NCBI GenBank assembly: GCA_021157585.1 | Contig: JAGGWH010000139.1 | Span: 1-32,536, forward strand | DNA length: 32,536 nucleotides | Source: Bacteroidales bacterium | Lineage (GTDB): Bacteria > Bacteroidota > Bacteroidia > Bacteroidales > UBA12170 | Direction: 5' to 3' | Part shown: positions 7,627 to 16,586 of the stretch, one piece after another | How the letters are laid out: each line of letters starts with the position of its first letter | How positions within the stretch are numbered: the first letter of the stretch is position 1 | The notes under the pieces: model-generated | Told to the model about the DNA's origin: nothing | The model's input: only the letters and a program-made list of their open reading frames with translations | Databases searched by the model: none | Position numbers and translations under genes: made by a program

Positions 7627-8538
7627 ATGATAAAAAAAAGTTTAAAAGTATTTAGCATCTTCGTTCTGATACAACTGTTTGCTTTTCAGAGTATTGGACA
7701 AGAAATTAATTGTCAGATTCAAGTAAGTGCAAGGCAAGTGCAAGGCACAGATCAAACAGCATTTGAAGCTATGCAAACTGCTTTATATGAATTTATTAAC
7801 GCAAGAAAATGGACTCCCTATTCATATAAACTAGAAGAAAGAATTGAAACCACCATCTTACTCACTATCACCGAGCAACTCTCTTCCGAAAAATATAGAG
7901 GGAAATTAAATCTAGTACTTAAACGTCCGGTTTATAAAACCAATTTAAATACCACTTTATTTAATTACGTAGATAAAGACATTGAATTTACTTATGTAGA
8001 AAACGAACCTCTTGAGTTTAGCGATAATTCTTTTGATAGCAACCTGACTGCAATTATTGCTTATTATATCAATATTTTTTTAGGTCTTGATGCCGATTCG
8101 TTCAGTCCGCTTGGCGGAACACCTTATTATGAGCGAGCACAAGCCATTGTACAGAGCGCACAAAGCACCAGCGAACCCGGATGGAAAGCATATGAAAATC
8201 AGAAAAATAGATATTGGCTAAGCGAAAATTTAACCAATCCAATTTATCGTCCGCTTAGAGAAAGTATTTATAAATATCATCGCTTAGGCTTAGACAGAAT
8301 GTACGATAATGCAGATATAGGGCGCACTTCCATAGCCGAAAGTATAAAATTATTAGGAAGAGTAAATGAGCAAAAACCGGGATCATTTTTAATACAGCTA
8401 ATTTTAGAAGCCAAACGTAATGAAATTATTAAAGTTTTTTCGGAGGGATCTCCAAATACGAAAACCGAAGTGGTAAATATTTTAAAAGAAATAGACCCTG
8501 CTAACGGATCGCGCTATCAACAAATCCTTTCGCGCTAA
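7627..8538 (+). CDS. DUF4835 family exported protein (PorD-like)
   Basis: A 303-residue protein with an N-terminal signal peptide (hydrophobic core about 7-19, likely cut near QSIGQ) and no other membrane segment. The start of the mature part (INCQIQVSARQVQGTDQ, then EFINARKWTPYSY) is the signature of the DUF4835 family, found almost only in Bacteroidota between coaBC and recN. From memory, the name PorD, a type IX secretion component, has been used for family members; I cannot verify that here. T9SS cargo encoded elsewhere in the window fits such a role. The ATG at 7627 is preferred over an in-frame TTG at 7603 because the signal peptide begins there. recN follows after 11 bases. Confidence 0.8.
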   Translation: MIKKSLKVFSIFVLIQLFAFQSIGQEINCQIQVSARQVQGTDQTAFEAMQTALYEFINARKWTPYSYKLEERIETTILLTITEQLSSEKYRGKLNLVLKRPVYKTNLNTTLFNYVDKDIEFTYVENEPLEFSDNSFDSNLTAIIAYYINIFLGLDADSFSPLGGTPYYERAQAIVQSAQSTSEPGWKAYENQKNRYWLSENLTNPIYRPLRESIYKYHRLGLDRMYDNADIGRTSIAESIKLLGRVNEQKPGSFLIQLILEAKRNEIIKVFSEGSPNTKTEVVNILKEIDPANGSRYQQILSR

Positions 8539-8549
8539 AACATTTTAAG

Positions 8550-10205
8550 ATGCTTAAGAATCTATCTATCTCCAATTACGTACTTATCGATAAACTCAAT
8601 ATCGATTTTCACAAACATTTTTCGGCCATTACCGGAGAGACAGGTGCCGGTAAATCCATTATTATCGGTGGTTTAGGTTTGATACTCGGAAAGCGTGCCG
8701 ATACAGCTACCCTACTCGATTCTAAACAAAAATGTATCATAGAAGGGACTTTCGATATTTCAGCATTTAATTTACAAAGCTTTTTTGAAGAAAACGACCT
8801 TGATTTTGATACTACAACCCGCGTACGAAGAGAAATTACTCCTCAAGGAAAAAGTCGTGCTTTTATAAACGACACCCCTGTTACTCTTAATTTGTTAAAA
8901 CAGTTTGGAGAATTGGTCATCGACATTCACTCACAACATAATACCTTGCTGATTCACAATCCCGAATATCAGCTCGATTTGCTGGATACTTTTGCAGGAA
9001 ATGAAAAATTAAGAGAAAAATATTCTATTCATTACCAAGAATTTCAAAAGAATCTTGCCTTAGCTTCTAAACTAAAAAAGCAGATTGCACAAGCACAAGC
9101 CGACAATGACTATATCCGTTTTTTATTAGAAGAATTAGAAGCAGCAAAAGTAAGTGTCGGTGAAATGGAAGCCATTGAAAGTGAGCTAAATGTTTTAAAT
9201 CATGCCGAAGAAATAAAGACTGCTTGGCTGCAAGCTTCATCAGGTTTAAATTCTGACGAACAGGGGTTGCTTAGTGCTATGAATCAGCTGCTTCAGCAAA
9301 TCAGACCCGTTCAGGAATACCAAAAAGAATTGGAAAGTTTATATGAGCGTCTTAACTCCGTATATATCGAACTCGACGATATTGCAAGAGAAGCTGTTGC
9401 AATGGAAGAATCTGTTGAAATAGATCCAAACAGACAAGAATTTTTAAATGAACGTTTATCTTTACTATTTAAGCTTACTAAAAAACATCAGCTCAATCAT
9501 GCCGATGAACTGCCACAAAAAGAAGAATCTCTAGCTAATCAGCTTTTTTCGAGCGATAAACTGCAAGAGCAGTTAGAGAAACTACAAGAGCAGCTTTTGA
9601 TTGATGAAAAAGAACTAAGCGACTTAGCAGAACAATTACACTCTGCTCGCGAAAAAGCATCAAAACCACTTGCCATTAAACTTATAGAACAATTAATACA
9701 ATTGGGAATTCCCGATGCGCAAATCAATTTTGTTCTCAAACCTCAAACTGTATTCTTGGAACATGGCCGCGACGAAGTAGATTTTCTTTTCTCTGCAAAT
9801 GCCGGACTAAAACCCGATTTAATAAGTAAAACAGCTTCCGGAGGAGAGCTCTCTCGTCTAATGCTTGGCATTAAATATCTTTTAGCTACTAAGAAGAATT
9901 TACCGGGAATTATCTTTGATGAAATTGATAGTGGTGTTTCGGGAGAGATTGCCGAACGTTTGGGATCTTTAATGAAACAAATGGGACAAACTATGCAAGT
10001 TATCGCCATAACACATCTTCCACAAATTGCGGCATTAGCACAAAACCACTATTTGGTTTATAAGAAAAATGAAACTATTTTTGCTCGCACAGAAATTAAA
10101 AAAATGTCTGATGATGAGCGGATTGAAGAGCTAGCAGCAATGCTAAGTGGCTCAGAAATAAGCGAATCCGCAAGGGAAAATGCTCGTGTTTTATTAAAAA
10201 AATAA
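8550..10205 (+). CDS. recN: DNA repair ATPase RecN
   Basis: A 551-residue SMC-like ATPase that acts early in double-strand break repair and promotes DNA end joining and recombination. Walker A is GETGAGKS at 29-36. The middle (about 160-370) is coiled coil rich in Glu, Gln and Leu. The ABC signature is ASGGELSRLM at 429-438 and Walker B is IIFDEIDSG at 454-462. Length and order are those of RecN. It lies 11 bases after the DUF4835 gene and 21 before fabI, so it is probably part of the same transcript. There is no LexA-type box that I can recognise upstream. Confidence 0.96.
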   Translation: MLKNLSISNYVLIDKLNIDFHKHFSAITGETGAGKSIIIGGLGLILGKRADTATLLDSKQKCIIEGTFDISAFNLQSFFEENDLDFDTTTRVRREITPQGKSRAFINDTPVTLNLLKQFGELVIDIHSQHNTLLIHNPEYQLDLLDTFAGNEKLREKYSIHYQEFQKNLALASKLKKQIAQAQADNDYIRFLLEELEAAKVSVGEMEAIESELNVLNHAEEIKTAWLQASSGLNSDEQGLLSAMNQLLQQIRPVQEYQKELESLYERLNSVYIELDDIAREAVAMEESVEIDPNRQEFLNERLSLLFKLTKKHQLNHADELPQKEESLANQLFSSDKLQEQLEKLQEQLLIDEKELSDLAEQLHSAREKASKPLAIKLIEQLIQLGIPDAQINFVLKPQTVFLEHGRDEVDFLFSANAGLKPDLISKTASGGELSRLMLGIKYLLATKKNLPGIIFDEIDSGVSGEIAERLGSLMKQMGQTMQVIAITHLPQIAALAQNHYLVYKKNETIFARTEIKKMSDDERIEELAAMLSGSEISESARENARVLLKK

Positions 10206-10226
10206 ATAGACAATAAAAAAATCTTT

Positions 10227-11060
10227 ATGGCCTATAATTTATTAAAAGGAAAAAAGGGGATCATCTTTGGAGCCCTAAATGATAAATCTATTGCGTGGAA
10301 AGTAGCTGAAAAAGCTCATGAAGAAGGCGCAGAATTTTTGCTTACCAATACTCCCGTTTCTATGCGATTTGGAGAAATTGATGAGTTGGCAAAAAAATGC
10401 AATACAGAAGTTATTCCGGCAGATGCAACCAGTACAAAAGATCTGGAAAACCTGATTCAAACGGCAATGGATAAGTATGGTAAAATAGATTTTGTACTGC
10501 ACTCTATTGGAATGTCGCCAAATGTACGTAAGAAATTAACTTACGATGAGCTGAATTACGATTTCTATAAGAAGACCCTTGACATCTCTGCCCTTTCTTT
10601 TCATAAAATGATTTCTATCTGTAAAAAGAAAGATGCCATTAACGATTGGGGGTCTATTGTAGCATTATCCTATGTTGCAGCACAGCGTACACTCTACGGT
10701 TATAACGATATGGCTGATGCTAAATCGCTGTTGGAATCTATTGCACGTAGCTTTGGATATATTTACGGCAGAGAGAAAAAAGTTCGTATCAATACCATTT
10801 CACAATCGCCTACTGCAACTACTGCAGGTAGTGGAGTTAAAGGATTTGACGGCTTAATGGATTTTACGGAACGTATGTCGCCTCTCGGCAATGCAACAGC
10901 TTCAGAATGTGCCGATTATACTATTAGCCTATTTAGCGATCTTACCCGAAAGGTAACTATGCAAAACCTTTTCCACGATGGAGGATTCTCCAGTATGGGA
11001 ATGAGTATGCGAGCTATGATGCAATACAACAAAAGTTTTGATGGTATTCCTGAAGATTAA
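10227..11060 (+). CDS. fabI: Enoyl-[acyl-carrier-protein] reductase FabI
   Basis: A 277-residue NADH-dependent reductase that completes each elongation cycle of type II fatty acid synthesis by reducing the trans-2-enoyl-ACP double bond. It is a short-chain dehydrogenase fold with the FabI-type nucleotide loop GIIFGALNDKSIAWKVA at 11-27. SIGMSP follows at 93-98. The active site has LSYVAAQR with Tyr149 and YNDMADAK with Tyr159 and Lys166. The Tyr-x6-Lys spacing is that of FabI rather than classical SDR enzymes. It is the last gene of the plus-strand block that begins at bamD and ends at a bidirectional terminator. Confidence 0.95.
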   Translation: MAYNLLKGKKGIIFGALNDKSIAWKVAEKAHEEGAEFLLTNTPVSMRFGEIDELAKKCNTEVIPADATSTKDLENLIQTAMDKYGKIDFVLHSIGMSPNVRKKLTYDELNYDFYKKTLDISALSFHKMISICKKKDAINDWGSIVALSYVAAQRTLYGYNDMADAKSLLESIARSFGYIYGREKKVRINTISQSPTATTAGSGVKGFDGLMDFTERMSPLGNATASECADYTISLFSDLTRKVTMQNLFHDGGFSSMGMSMRAMMQYNKSFDGIPED

Positions 11061-11143
11061 ACAGAATTAAAGTTAGGGTTTCGCTTAAAGCGAAGCTCTC
11101 AATAAAATAAGAACTGATTCACTTAATTGATTAACTATAAACT

Positions 11144-11184
11144 AAAAATCCCTTCAATAATCAATGATTATTGAAGGGATTTTT
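11144..11184. terminator. Bidirectional terminator, fabI / icd
   Basis: A near-perfect inverted repeat. The arm AAAAATCCCTTCAATAA (11144-11160) pairs with the complementary arm ending in GAAGGGATTTTT at 11184, around a 7-base loop. It has an A run on one side and a T run on the other, so it can work for both convergent genes: fabI on plus (ends 11060) and isocitrate dehydrogenase on minus (ends 11225). Confidence 0.9.
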
Positions 11185-11224
11185 AAGCGTATTTGATTTA
11201 TATCTTCTTTAAAAGATAAGCCAA

Positions 11225-13453
11225 TTAAATATTATCGATAATAGTATTCAAGGAAGTACTAGGTCGCATAGCTTTTGCAACTAAGTCTGCATCAGGCTCA
11301 AAATACCCACCAATATTAGTTGCTTTACCTTCGGCAGCAGCGATTTCGGCTAATATTTTAGTTTCATTATCTTGCAGTTGTTTAGCTACTTCTTTAAATT
11401 TACTTTGCAATTCTACATCTTCTGTTTGTTCCGCTAAAGTTTCGGCCCAATACATTGCAAGATAGAAATGAGTACCACGATTATCTAATTCACCTGCTTT
11501 TCTTGAAGGCGATTTTCTATTTTCTAAATATTTAGAAACTGCTTTATCTAAAGTTTTTGATAAAAGCATAGCTCTCTCATTATCGGTAACATTAGCAAGA
11601 TGTTCCAAAGAAACTGTTAATGCTAAAAACTCACCTAATGAATCCCATCTTAAATGACCTTCTTTAACAAATTGTTGAACGTGTTTTGGAGCAGATCCTC
11701 CGGCACCGGTTTCAAATAACCCACCACCATTTAACAAAGGAACTATCGACAACATTTTTGCAGAAGTTCCTAATTCTAAAATTGGAAATAAGTCGGTTAA
11801 ATAATCTCTTAATGCATTTCCTGTAACCGAGATAGTATCTAAACCCGCTTTTACACGTGGAAGAGTATATTTCATAGCGTCAACAGGTGACATTATTTGA
11901 ATATCCAAGCCACTAATGTCATGATCTTTTAAATAAGTATTTACTTTTTGAATCATTACTGCATCATGAGCTCTATTTTTATCTAACCAGAAAATTGCCG
12001 GAGAACCCGTTGCTCTGGCTCTGCTAACAGCAAGTTTTACCCAATCTCTGATAGGTAAATCTTTAGCTTGGCATCCTCTATAAATATCTCCCTCTTCAAC
12101 TTGATGACTTAATAAAACATTACCATCTTCATCAACTATCTGAATAGTTCCGTCAGCAGGAGATTTGAATGTTTTATCGTGAGAGCCGTATTCTTCGGCT
12201 TTTTGAGCCATTAGTCCAACATTAGAAACATTTCCCATTGTTGCAGGATCGAAAGCACCGTTCTTTTTGCAAAAGTCAATTGCTTCTTGATACCACTCAG
12301 AATAACATCTATCAGGAATAACCGCTTTGGTATCTTGAAGTTCTCCTTTGGCATTCCACATACCACCGGAATCACGTACTACATTTGGCATTGAAGCATC
12401 AATAATAATATCATTACTTGCATGAAGATTAGTAATTCCTTTATCAGAATCGACCATTGCAATTGCAGGTCTTGACTTATAAACAGCTTGTATATCGGCT
12501 TCAATTTCAGCTTTTTTATCAGCGGGTAAGCTTTCTATTCTTTTATATAAATCTCCTAAACCAAGATCAGGATTAATGTCTAATTTCTTAAATAAATCTG
12601 CGTGTTTCTCAAAAACATCCTTAAAGAAAACAGCAACAAAATGCCCGAAAATAATTGGGTCAGAAACTTTCATCATTGTTGCTTTTAAATGTACTGAGAA
12701 TAAAGTATCATTTTTCTTAGCATCTTCAATTTCTTCAGCAATAAATTTACGTAAAGCTTTAACACTCATATATGTTGCATCGAGAACCTCATCTTTTAAA
12801 ACATGAAGTTTTTCTTTAAGAACAGTTTTATTTTTAGACTTATCGATAAATTCAAATCTAACATCTTGTTCTTTTTCTATTACAATGGATTTTTCATTTC
12901 CATAAAAATCACCATCATTCATATGTGCAACATGAGTTTTAGAATCGGAAGACCAAGCCCCCAACTTCTTAGGATTTCTCTTTGCATTTGCCTTTACTGA
13001 AGGTGCAACTCTACGATCAGAATTACCTTGACGTAAAACAGGATTTACAGCAGAACCCAAACATTTTGCATATTTGGCATTCAAAAGTTTATCTTCCTCT
13101 GTTTCGGGATATTCAGGATAATCAGGAAGTTTATATCCTTTATCTTGCAATTCTTTAATAGCAGCTTTAAGCTGAGGAATTGATGCACTGATATTTGGTA
13201 GCTTAATAATATTAGCCTCTTTTCTTTCTACTAATTCACCCAAATAAGCTAATTCATCTACTCGCTGTTGTTCTTCGGTTAAATATTCGGGAAAAGTCGA
13301 GATTATTCTTGATGATAGTGAGATATCTTTTGTTTCAACAACAATACCTGCTGCATTTGTAAACGCATTTACAATAGGTAATAAAGAATAGGTAGCCAAA
13401 GCAGGAGCTTCGTCTATTTTCGTCCAGATTATTTTTGATTTTTCTTGTACCAT
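11225..13453 (-). CDS. icd: NADP-dependent isocitrate dehydrogenase, monomeric
   Basis: A 742-residue enzyme of the monomeric (about 80 kDa) isocitrate dehydrogenase class, which converts isocitrate to 2-oxoglutarate and CO2 with NADP+ in the TCA cycle. Class-typical stretches include the N-terminal [20 protein letters not shown], the [20 protein letters not shown] segment, the [10 protein letters not shown] block, [20 protein letters not shown] and [15 protein letters not shown]. It is unrelated in length and sequence to the 45-kDa homodimeric enzymes. The start is the ATG at 13453. A possible -7 box (TAAATTTG on minus, 13575-13582) would give a leader of about 115 bases. The gene is monocistronic. 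Confidence 0.95.
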   Translation of the reverse strand: MVQEKSKIIWTKIDEAPALATYSLLPIVNAFTNAAGIVVETKDISLSSRIISTFPEYLTEEQQRVDELAYLGELVERKEANIIKLPNISASIPQLKAAIKELQDKGYKLPDYPEYPETEEDKLLNAKYAKCLGSAVNPVLRQGNSDRRVAPSVKANAKRNPKKLGAWSSDSKTHVAHMNDGDFYGNEKSIVIEKEQDVRFEFIDKSKNKTVLKEKLHVLKDEVLDATYMSVKALRKFIAEEIEDAKKNDTLFSVHLKATMMKVSDPIIFGHFVAVFFKDVFEKHADLFKKLDINPDLGLGDLYKRIESLPADKKAEIEADIQAVYKSRPAIAMVDSDKGITNLHASNDIIIDASMPNVVRDSGGMWNAKGELQDTKAVIPDRCYSEWYQEAIDFCKKNGAFDPATMGNVSNVGLMAQKAEEYGSHDKTFKSPADGTIQIVDEDGNVLLSHQVEEGDIYRGCQAKDLPIRDWVKLAVSRARATGSPAIFWLDKNRAHDAVMIQKVNTYLKDHDISGLDIQIMSPVDAMKYTLPRVKAGLDTISVTGNALRDYLTDLFPILELGTSAKMLSIVPLLNGGGLFETGAGGSAPKHVQQFVKEGHLRWDSLGEFLALTVSLEHLANVTDNERAMLLSKTLDKAVSKYLENRKSPSRKAGELDNRGTHFYLAMYWAETLAEQTEDVELQSKFKEVAKQLQDNETKILAEIAAAEGKATNIGGYFEPDADLVAKAMRPSTSLNTIIDNI

Positions 13454-13942
13454 AATTTGTTTTATTATAAACTTTTAGTTTTTGTATTTTATTTTGGTTT
13501 TTTATCGTTTATTCGTCAGCTATAAGCATACTTTTGTACTTTCTGCAGCACTTCTTTACACTTAAAAAACAGAGCAAATTTAAGGAGAATTCGGCTTAGA
13601 ATCCGAATAAATTACGGTTCTAAATAAAATAAATATTTCCAAATAAGAGACGAAAACATACTCTACAATTTTCGTGATCTATTTTAATATTAGGATCAAA
13701 TATTGTAAGTACTCTATTCCTTTTATGTTAGCCTATTTGGAAATTATGGGATGTAAAAGCAACACTCCTGCTTTGTTGTCAAGAAAAATTTATATATACC
13801 AGTCTTTCAGGCTTATAAAAAACTGAATATCCATAGAAACAAAATGAATCAGTGCCTAACCCACAGGTTTTGGTCTTGATCCAAAATTTCGTTATGGCAC
13901 ACTTAAAACAAAAAAAACCGTTGAAAAATTTCAACGGTTTAG
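13454..13942. other. 489-bp gene-free gap with inverted repeats
   Basis: Spacer between icd and tRNA-Leu. I see no open frame with coding character. It holds an exact 11-bp inverted repeat (13635-13645 with 13734-13744) flanking about 90 bases, with a 7-bp hairpin inside (13650-13656 with 13669-13675). A TACTTTTG -7 match lies on the plus strand at 13529-13536, and a TAAATTTG match on minus at 13575-13582. The tRNA terminator is at the right end. A non-coding RNA is possible but not supported beyond these signals. Confidence 0.5.
13908..13940 (-). terminator. Rho-independent terminator of tRNA-Leu
   Basis: A 12-bp perfect stem (13915-13926 with 13929-13940), its closing loop widened in practice to four or more bases, is followed on the minus strand by a run of U encoded by the A stretch at 13911-13914 and beyond. 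It begins three bases after the tRNA 3' end. Confidence 0.85.
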
Positions 13943-14024
13943 TGCGGATGAAGGGACTCGAACCCCCACGCCTCTCGGCACTAGATCCTAAGTCTAGCGC
14001 GGCTACCAATTACGCCACATCCGC
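13943..14024 (-). tRNA. tRNA-Leu (anticodon TAG)
   Basis: Read on the minus strand, an 82-nt class II tRNA. The acceptor stem GCGGATG pairs perfectly with CATCCGC, with discriminator A at 13943. The anticodon stem is CTAGA/TCTAG with loop CTTAGGA, giving anticodon TAG for CUN leucine codons. The long variable arm (TGCCGAGAGGCG region) and the T arm GGTTCGAGTCC are as expected. CCA is not encoded. It has its own promoter at 14043-14072 and its own terminator. Confidence 0.96.
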
Positions 14025-14042
14025 AATTGTTTTTAAGCGCTG

Positions 14043-14072
14043 CAAAGATACAAACATTTTAATACGACCAAA
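14043..14072 (-). promoter_or_regulatory. tRNA-Leu promoter (-33 TTTG, -7 TATCTTTG)
   Basis: On the minus strand the -7 box TATCTTTG (14043-14050) is an exact TAnnTTTG match followed by GCA. A perfect -33 TTTG (14069-14072) lies 18 bases upstream. The predicted start of transcription is about 15 bases before the tRNA 5' end at 14024. This is one of the best promoter matches in the window. Confidence 0.8.
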
Positions 14073-14124
14073 ACGTTTTTTTAATTTCCGGTAAAAAAAA
14101 CTAAGAATATTATAATTGCTTGGT

Positions 14125-15228
14125 CTAGAAACCAATCAATAATCCTAATCCACCGGCAATTAAACCCACTGCTACATTAATAGCCTTCATGACCAAAAAA
14201 CTTTTACGTGATTCGGCAAGCAAGGGTAATGCTCCATGTCCATCCTGAACAATAGAACTAGCAAGTAATATGCTAAAGGGAATCATCCCTTGAAAAAAGA
14301 GGATAATAAATATAAAATGAGGTCCGGATTCAGGAATTATGCCGATAACTACAGCTAATATCAATATCAACCACAAATTATCTGTTATCCAATCTTTTAC
14401 ATCGTAAAACTGATCGAGCATGCCTACAAGCAATAGAGCGGAAAATGTCCACAACAATACTTTCAAAAAGTGCTTTTTAATTACATGTCCCCAGAGATGA
14501 TCTTCTAAAAAGTGGTCGCTCGACAATAAAAATATAGCCAAAGCACTAACAGAAATAAGTATAAAAGTAGCTTTTATCCAATTAAAATGATGATGTGCCG
14601 TATCTGCAATGTCTTTATGAATTTGTCCATCAACTATACTAAAACTAACTTGTTCATGACCCATTACACCCGACAGTAAAGCAAAAAGGAATAATATTAT
14701 TCCGCCAATCAATAATGCTCGTGTAAAAGTAATATTTCGTATATTTTCCAGTATACTTCTTGGTTTTAGAACTGCAGAATCTACTTCGTGTTCGTGAATA
14801 ACCAAATGTCCGGGAGGCACACAAAAGAAATCAAATCGCTTACCAAAAACCGTTAAAAGCCATCCAACCAATATTGCAATTATAAAAATAATCCCATTAA
14901 GCCAAAGAGCAGCTTCCGGAATAATAGAGAACATAACAAAGGCTTCATCTCCTGATGTGGCAATCATTACGGTTACGAGAGCAGCAAATTTCACAATTCC
15001 GTGAGCATATAAAGAAACAACGGTATAAGCTCCTAAACATCCGGGAATTACTCCCATAAAAGCAGCAAATACTAATTGTAAAAAAGGTGAATCTTTTAAG
15101 TGCTTAGCCCAGTTACCACGTGATTTAACATTTAAAAATTCGATTATCAGCATCATTACCAGAACAAAGCTGGTAATCATAATCGACTGTTTAATGATGG
15201 GGACTAAAATAGCAAGAAATGTTTCCAT
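14125..15228 (-). CDS. Putative 10TM heavy-metal exporter (ArsP_2/DUF2899-like)
   Basis: A 367-residue membrane protein with about ten hydrophobic segments in two halves. The pattern resembles the family named putative 10TM heavy-metal exporter (ArsP_2, formerly DUF2899), whose members are variously annotated as arsenic efflux or putative manganese transporters. Conserved-looking features are GVIPGCLGAYTVVSLYAHG and ATSGDEAFVMF in the first half, and the matching GIIPESGPHFIFI and VQDGHGALPLLAESRKSF in the second. The soluble middle is histidine-rich (VIHEHEVD, DTAHHHFNW, SSDHFLEDHLWGH), which suits metal binding. The substrate is not known. It lies 87 bases downstream of the Nramp-like gene but has its own consensus promoter. 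Confidence 0.72.
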   Translation of the reverse strand: METFLAILVPIIKQSIMITSFVLVMMLIIEFLNVKSRGNWAKHLKDSPFLQLVFAAFMGVIPGCLGAYTVVSLYAHGIVKFAALVTVMIATSGDEAFVMFSIIPEAALWLNGIIFIIAILVGWLLTVFGKRFDFFCVPPGHLVIHEHEVDSAVLKPRSILENIRNITFTRALLIGGIILFLFALLSGVMGHEQVSFSIVDGQIHKDIADTAHHHFNWIKATFILISVSALAIFLLSSDHFLEDHLWGHVIKKHFLKVLLWTFSALLLVGMLDQFYDVKDWITDNLWLILILAVVIGIIPESGPHFIFIILFFQGMIPFSILLASSIVQDGHGALPLLAESRKSFLVMKAINVAVGLIAGGLGLLIGF

Positions 15229-15232
15229 AATG

Positions 15233-15265
15233 CAAAACTAAACTAAAATTCATATCTAATACAAA
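15233..15265 (-). promoter_or_regulatory. Promoter of the 10TM exporter gene, start codon at about +1
   Basis: On the minus strand the -7 box TAGTTTTG (15233-15240) matches TAnnTTTG exactly. A perfect -33 TTTG (15262-15265) lies 21 bases upstream. Only four bases (15229-15232) separate the box from the ATG at 15228, so the mRNA should be leaderless or nearly so. Confidence 0.75.
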
Positions 15266-15315
15266 TACATATTTAAAATACCAAAAAATAGCTATATTTT
15301 CAAATATTTTAACAG

Positions 15316-16560
15316 CTATAACATAAAACGCCAAACCAAATAAAACACGCTAAACAAACTCAGAAAAACCATTCCTATCCACGCATAAACCAATAACCAT
15401 TTTTTAGGTTTTAAATCTTCCGGAAAATGCGAATGGGTAACAGCTTTATAATTTAAAATTGCTAAAACCGGTGCTGCAACAAAAGAAATAGTGGTCGCCA
15501 TATCTATAATAAAACGCATAGATTGACCAAAATAAATCAGCAATGCCAATGTTCCAAAAATAGTAATCAACATCCAAGTCGTATAAGGAAGCATACTCTT
15601 TTTGTTTTTCATTTTCAGAGCAGGAAACAACAATTCTGTTGTAGGCTGCATCACTCTTGGATAAGCATCAAGAACAGTAACCGTTGTAGAAAACATAGTT
15701 GTTAAAGCTGCAATAGCAATAAGCCAATATGCCCAATTACCCAAAGATGTTGTATACATATTGATAAGCTGTCCGGCAAATTCTACACCATTAGCCGAAA
15801 GCTCTTTTCCCGAACCATACATAACAAAAGCGCCTAAAGATACAAATCCCATAGCAAGAAAAGCAGTACCTATATAGCCAAAATTAAAATCAAACAAAGA
15901 CTCTTTTAAAGTGGGTTTATGTCCGCTAAGTTCAAACTTAGCAACTGTCCAGCTTGAATGCCAAGTTGAAATATCAATGGGTCCCGGCATCCAACCCACT
16001 AAAGCAATTAAAAAAGCTAAATCTGTTGCATTACTCCAATCAAAACTTGGGGCATCAACAGTTTTAAGATCAAATGCGGCTATTACTGCTATTAAAGTAG
16101 AAACGGTAAGAGTTATAATAATTATCTTGATTATTTTATCGAGAGCTGAAAATTTTCCGCTTAATAAAACAAACATGGTAAAAAATAGTATTATAGCAGT
16201 TAAGCTATTAGCACTAAGTGTAATACCAAAAATATTCCCCAACAAAGCCGCTGTAACTACGGTAACGGCTGCCTGCAATGCAAACATAGTGCTTACGGTT
16301 AACAGAGCAAATATTCCAAGAGCCCATTTACCTGTTTTATAATAGCCGTGCACTAAGGATTTCCCTGTTGCAGTTGCATAGCGAGGAGCAAATTCGAAAA
16401 ACGGATACTTTATAACATTAGCAGCAATTACCACCCAAATCAATTCAAAACCATAACTGGCTCCTGCTCTTGTAGATTGCACCAAATGAGAAACTCCCAC
16501 AGCAGCTCCGGCATACAACAATCCCGGACCGAGAGTCTTCAACAAAACTTTTATGTTCAT
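15316..16560 (-). CDS. Nramp-family-like transporter with altered metal site
   Basis: A 414-residue membrane protein with about eleven hydrophobic segments and the Nramp (SLC11) layout. The N-terminal GPGLLYAGAAVGVSHLVQST aligns with canonical Nramp TM1, but the metal-binding DPGN motif reads G22-V23-S24-H25, so both the Asp and the Asn ligands are absent. The TM6 Met-Pro pair is kept (GWMPGPID, Met191-Pro192). YGFELIW and ATATGKSLVHGY also match the family. Canonical members import Mn2+ or Fe2+ with protons; for this subgroup the substrate cannot be assumed. It starts 26 bases after the dnaX stop and probably shares its transcript. The exporter-like gene follows. Confidence 0.82.
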   Translation of the reverse strand: MNIKVLLKTLGPGLLYAGAAVGVSHLVQSTRAGASYGFELIWVVIAANVIKYPFFEFAPRYATATGKSLVHGYYKTGKWALGIFALLTVSTMFALQAAVTVVTAALLGNIFGITLSANSLTAIILFFTMFVLLSGKFSALDKIIKIIIITLTVSTLIAVIAAFDLKTVDAPSFDWSNATDLAFLIALVGWMPGPIDISTWHSSWTVAKFELSGHKPTLKESLFDFNFGYIGTAFLAMGFVSLGAFVMYGSGKELSANGVEFAGQLINMYTTSLGNWAYWLIAIAALTTMFSTTVTVLDAYPRVMQPTTELLFPALKMKNKKSMLPYTTWMLITIFGTLALLIYFGQSMRFIIDMATTISFVAAPVLAILNYKAVTHSHFPEDLKPKKWLLVYAWIGMVFLSLFSVFYLVWRFML

Positions 16561-16586
16561 TATTGATTAATTTAAATTGGTATCAC

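Noticed and set aside
12576-13000. Plus-strand open frames opposite icd
   Set aside because: Antisense shadows of a well-conserved enzyme gene; no independent support.
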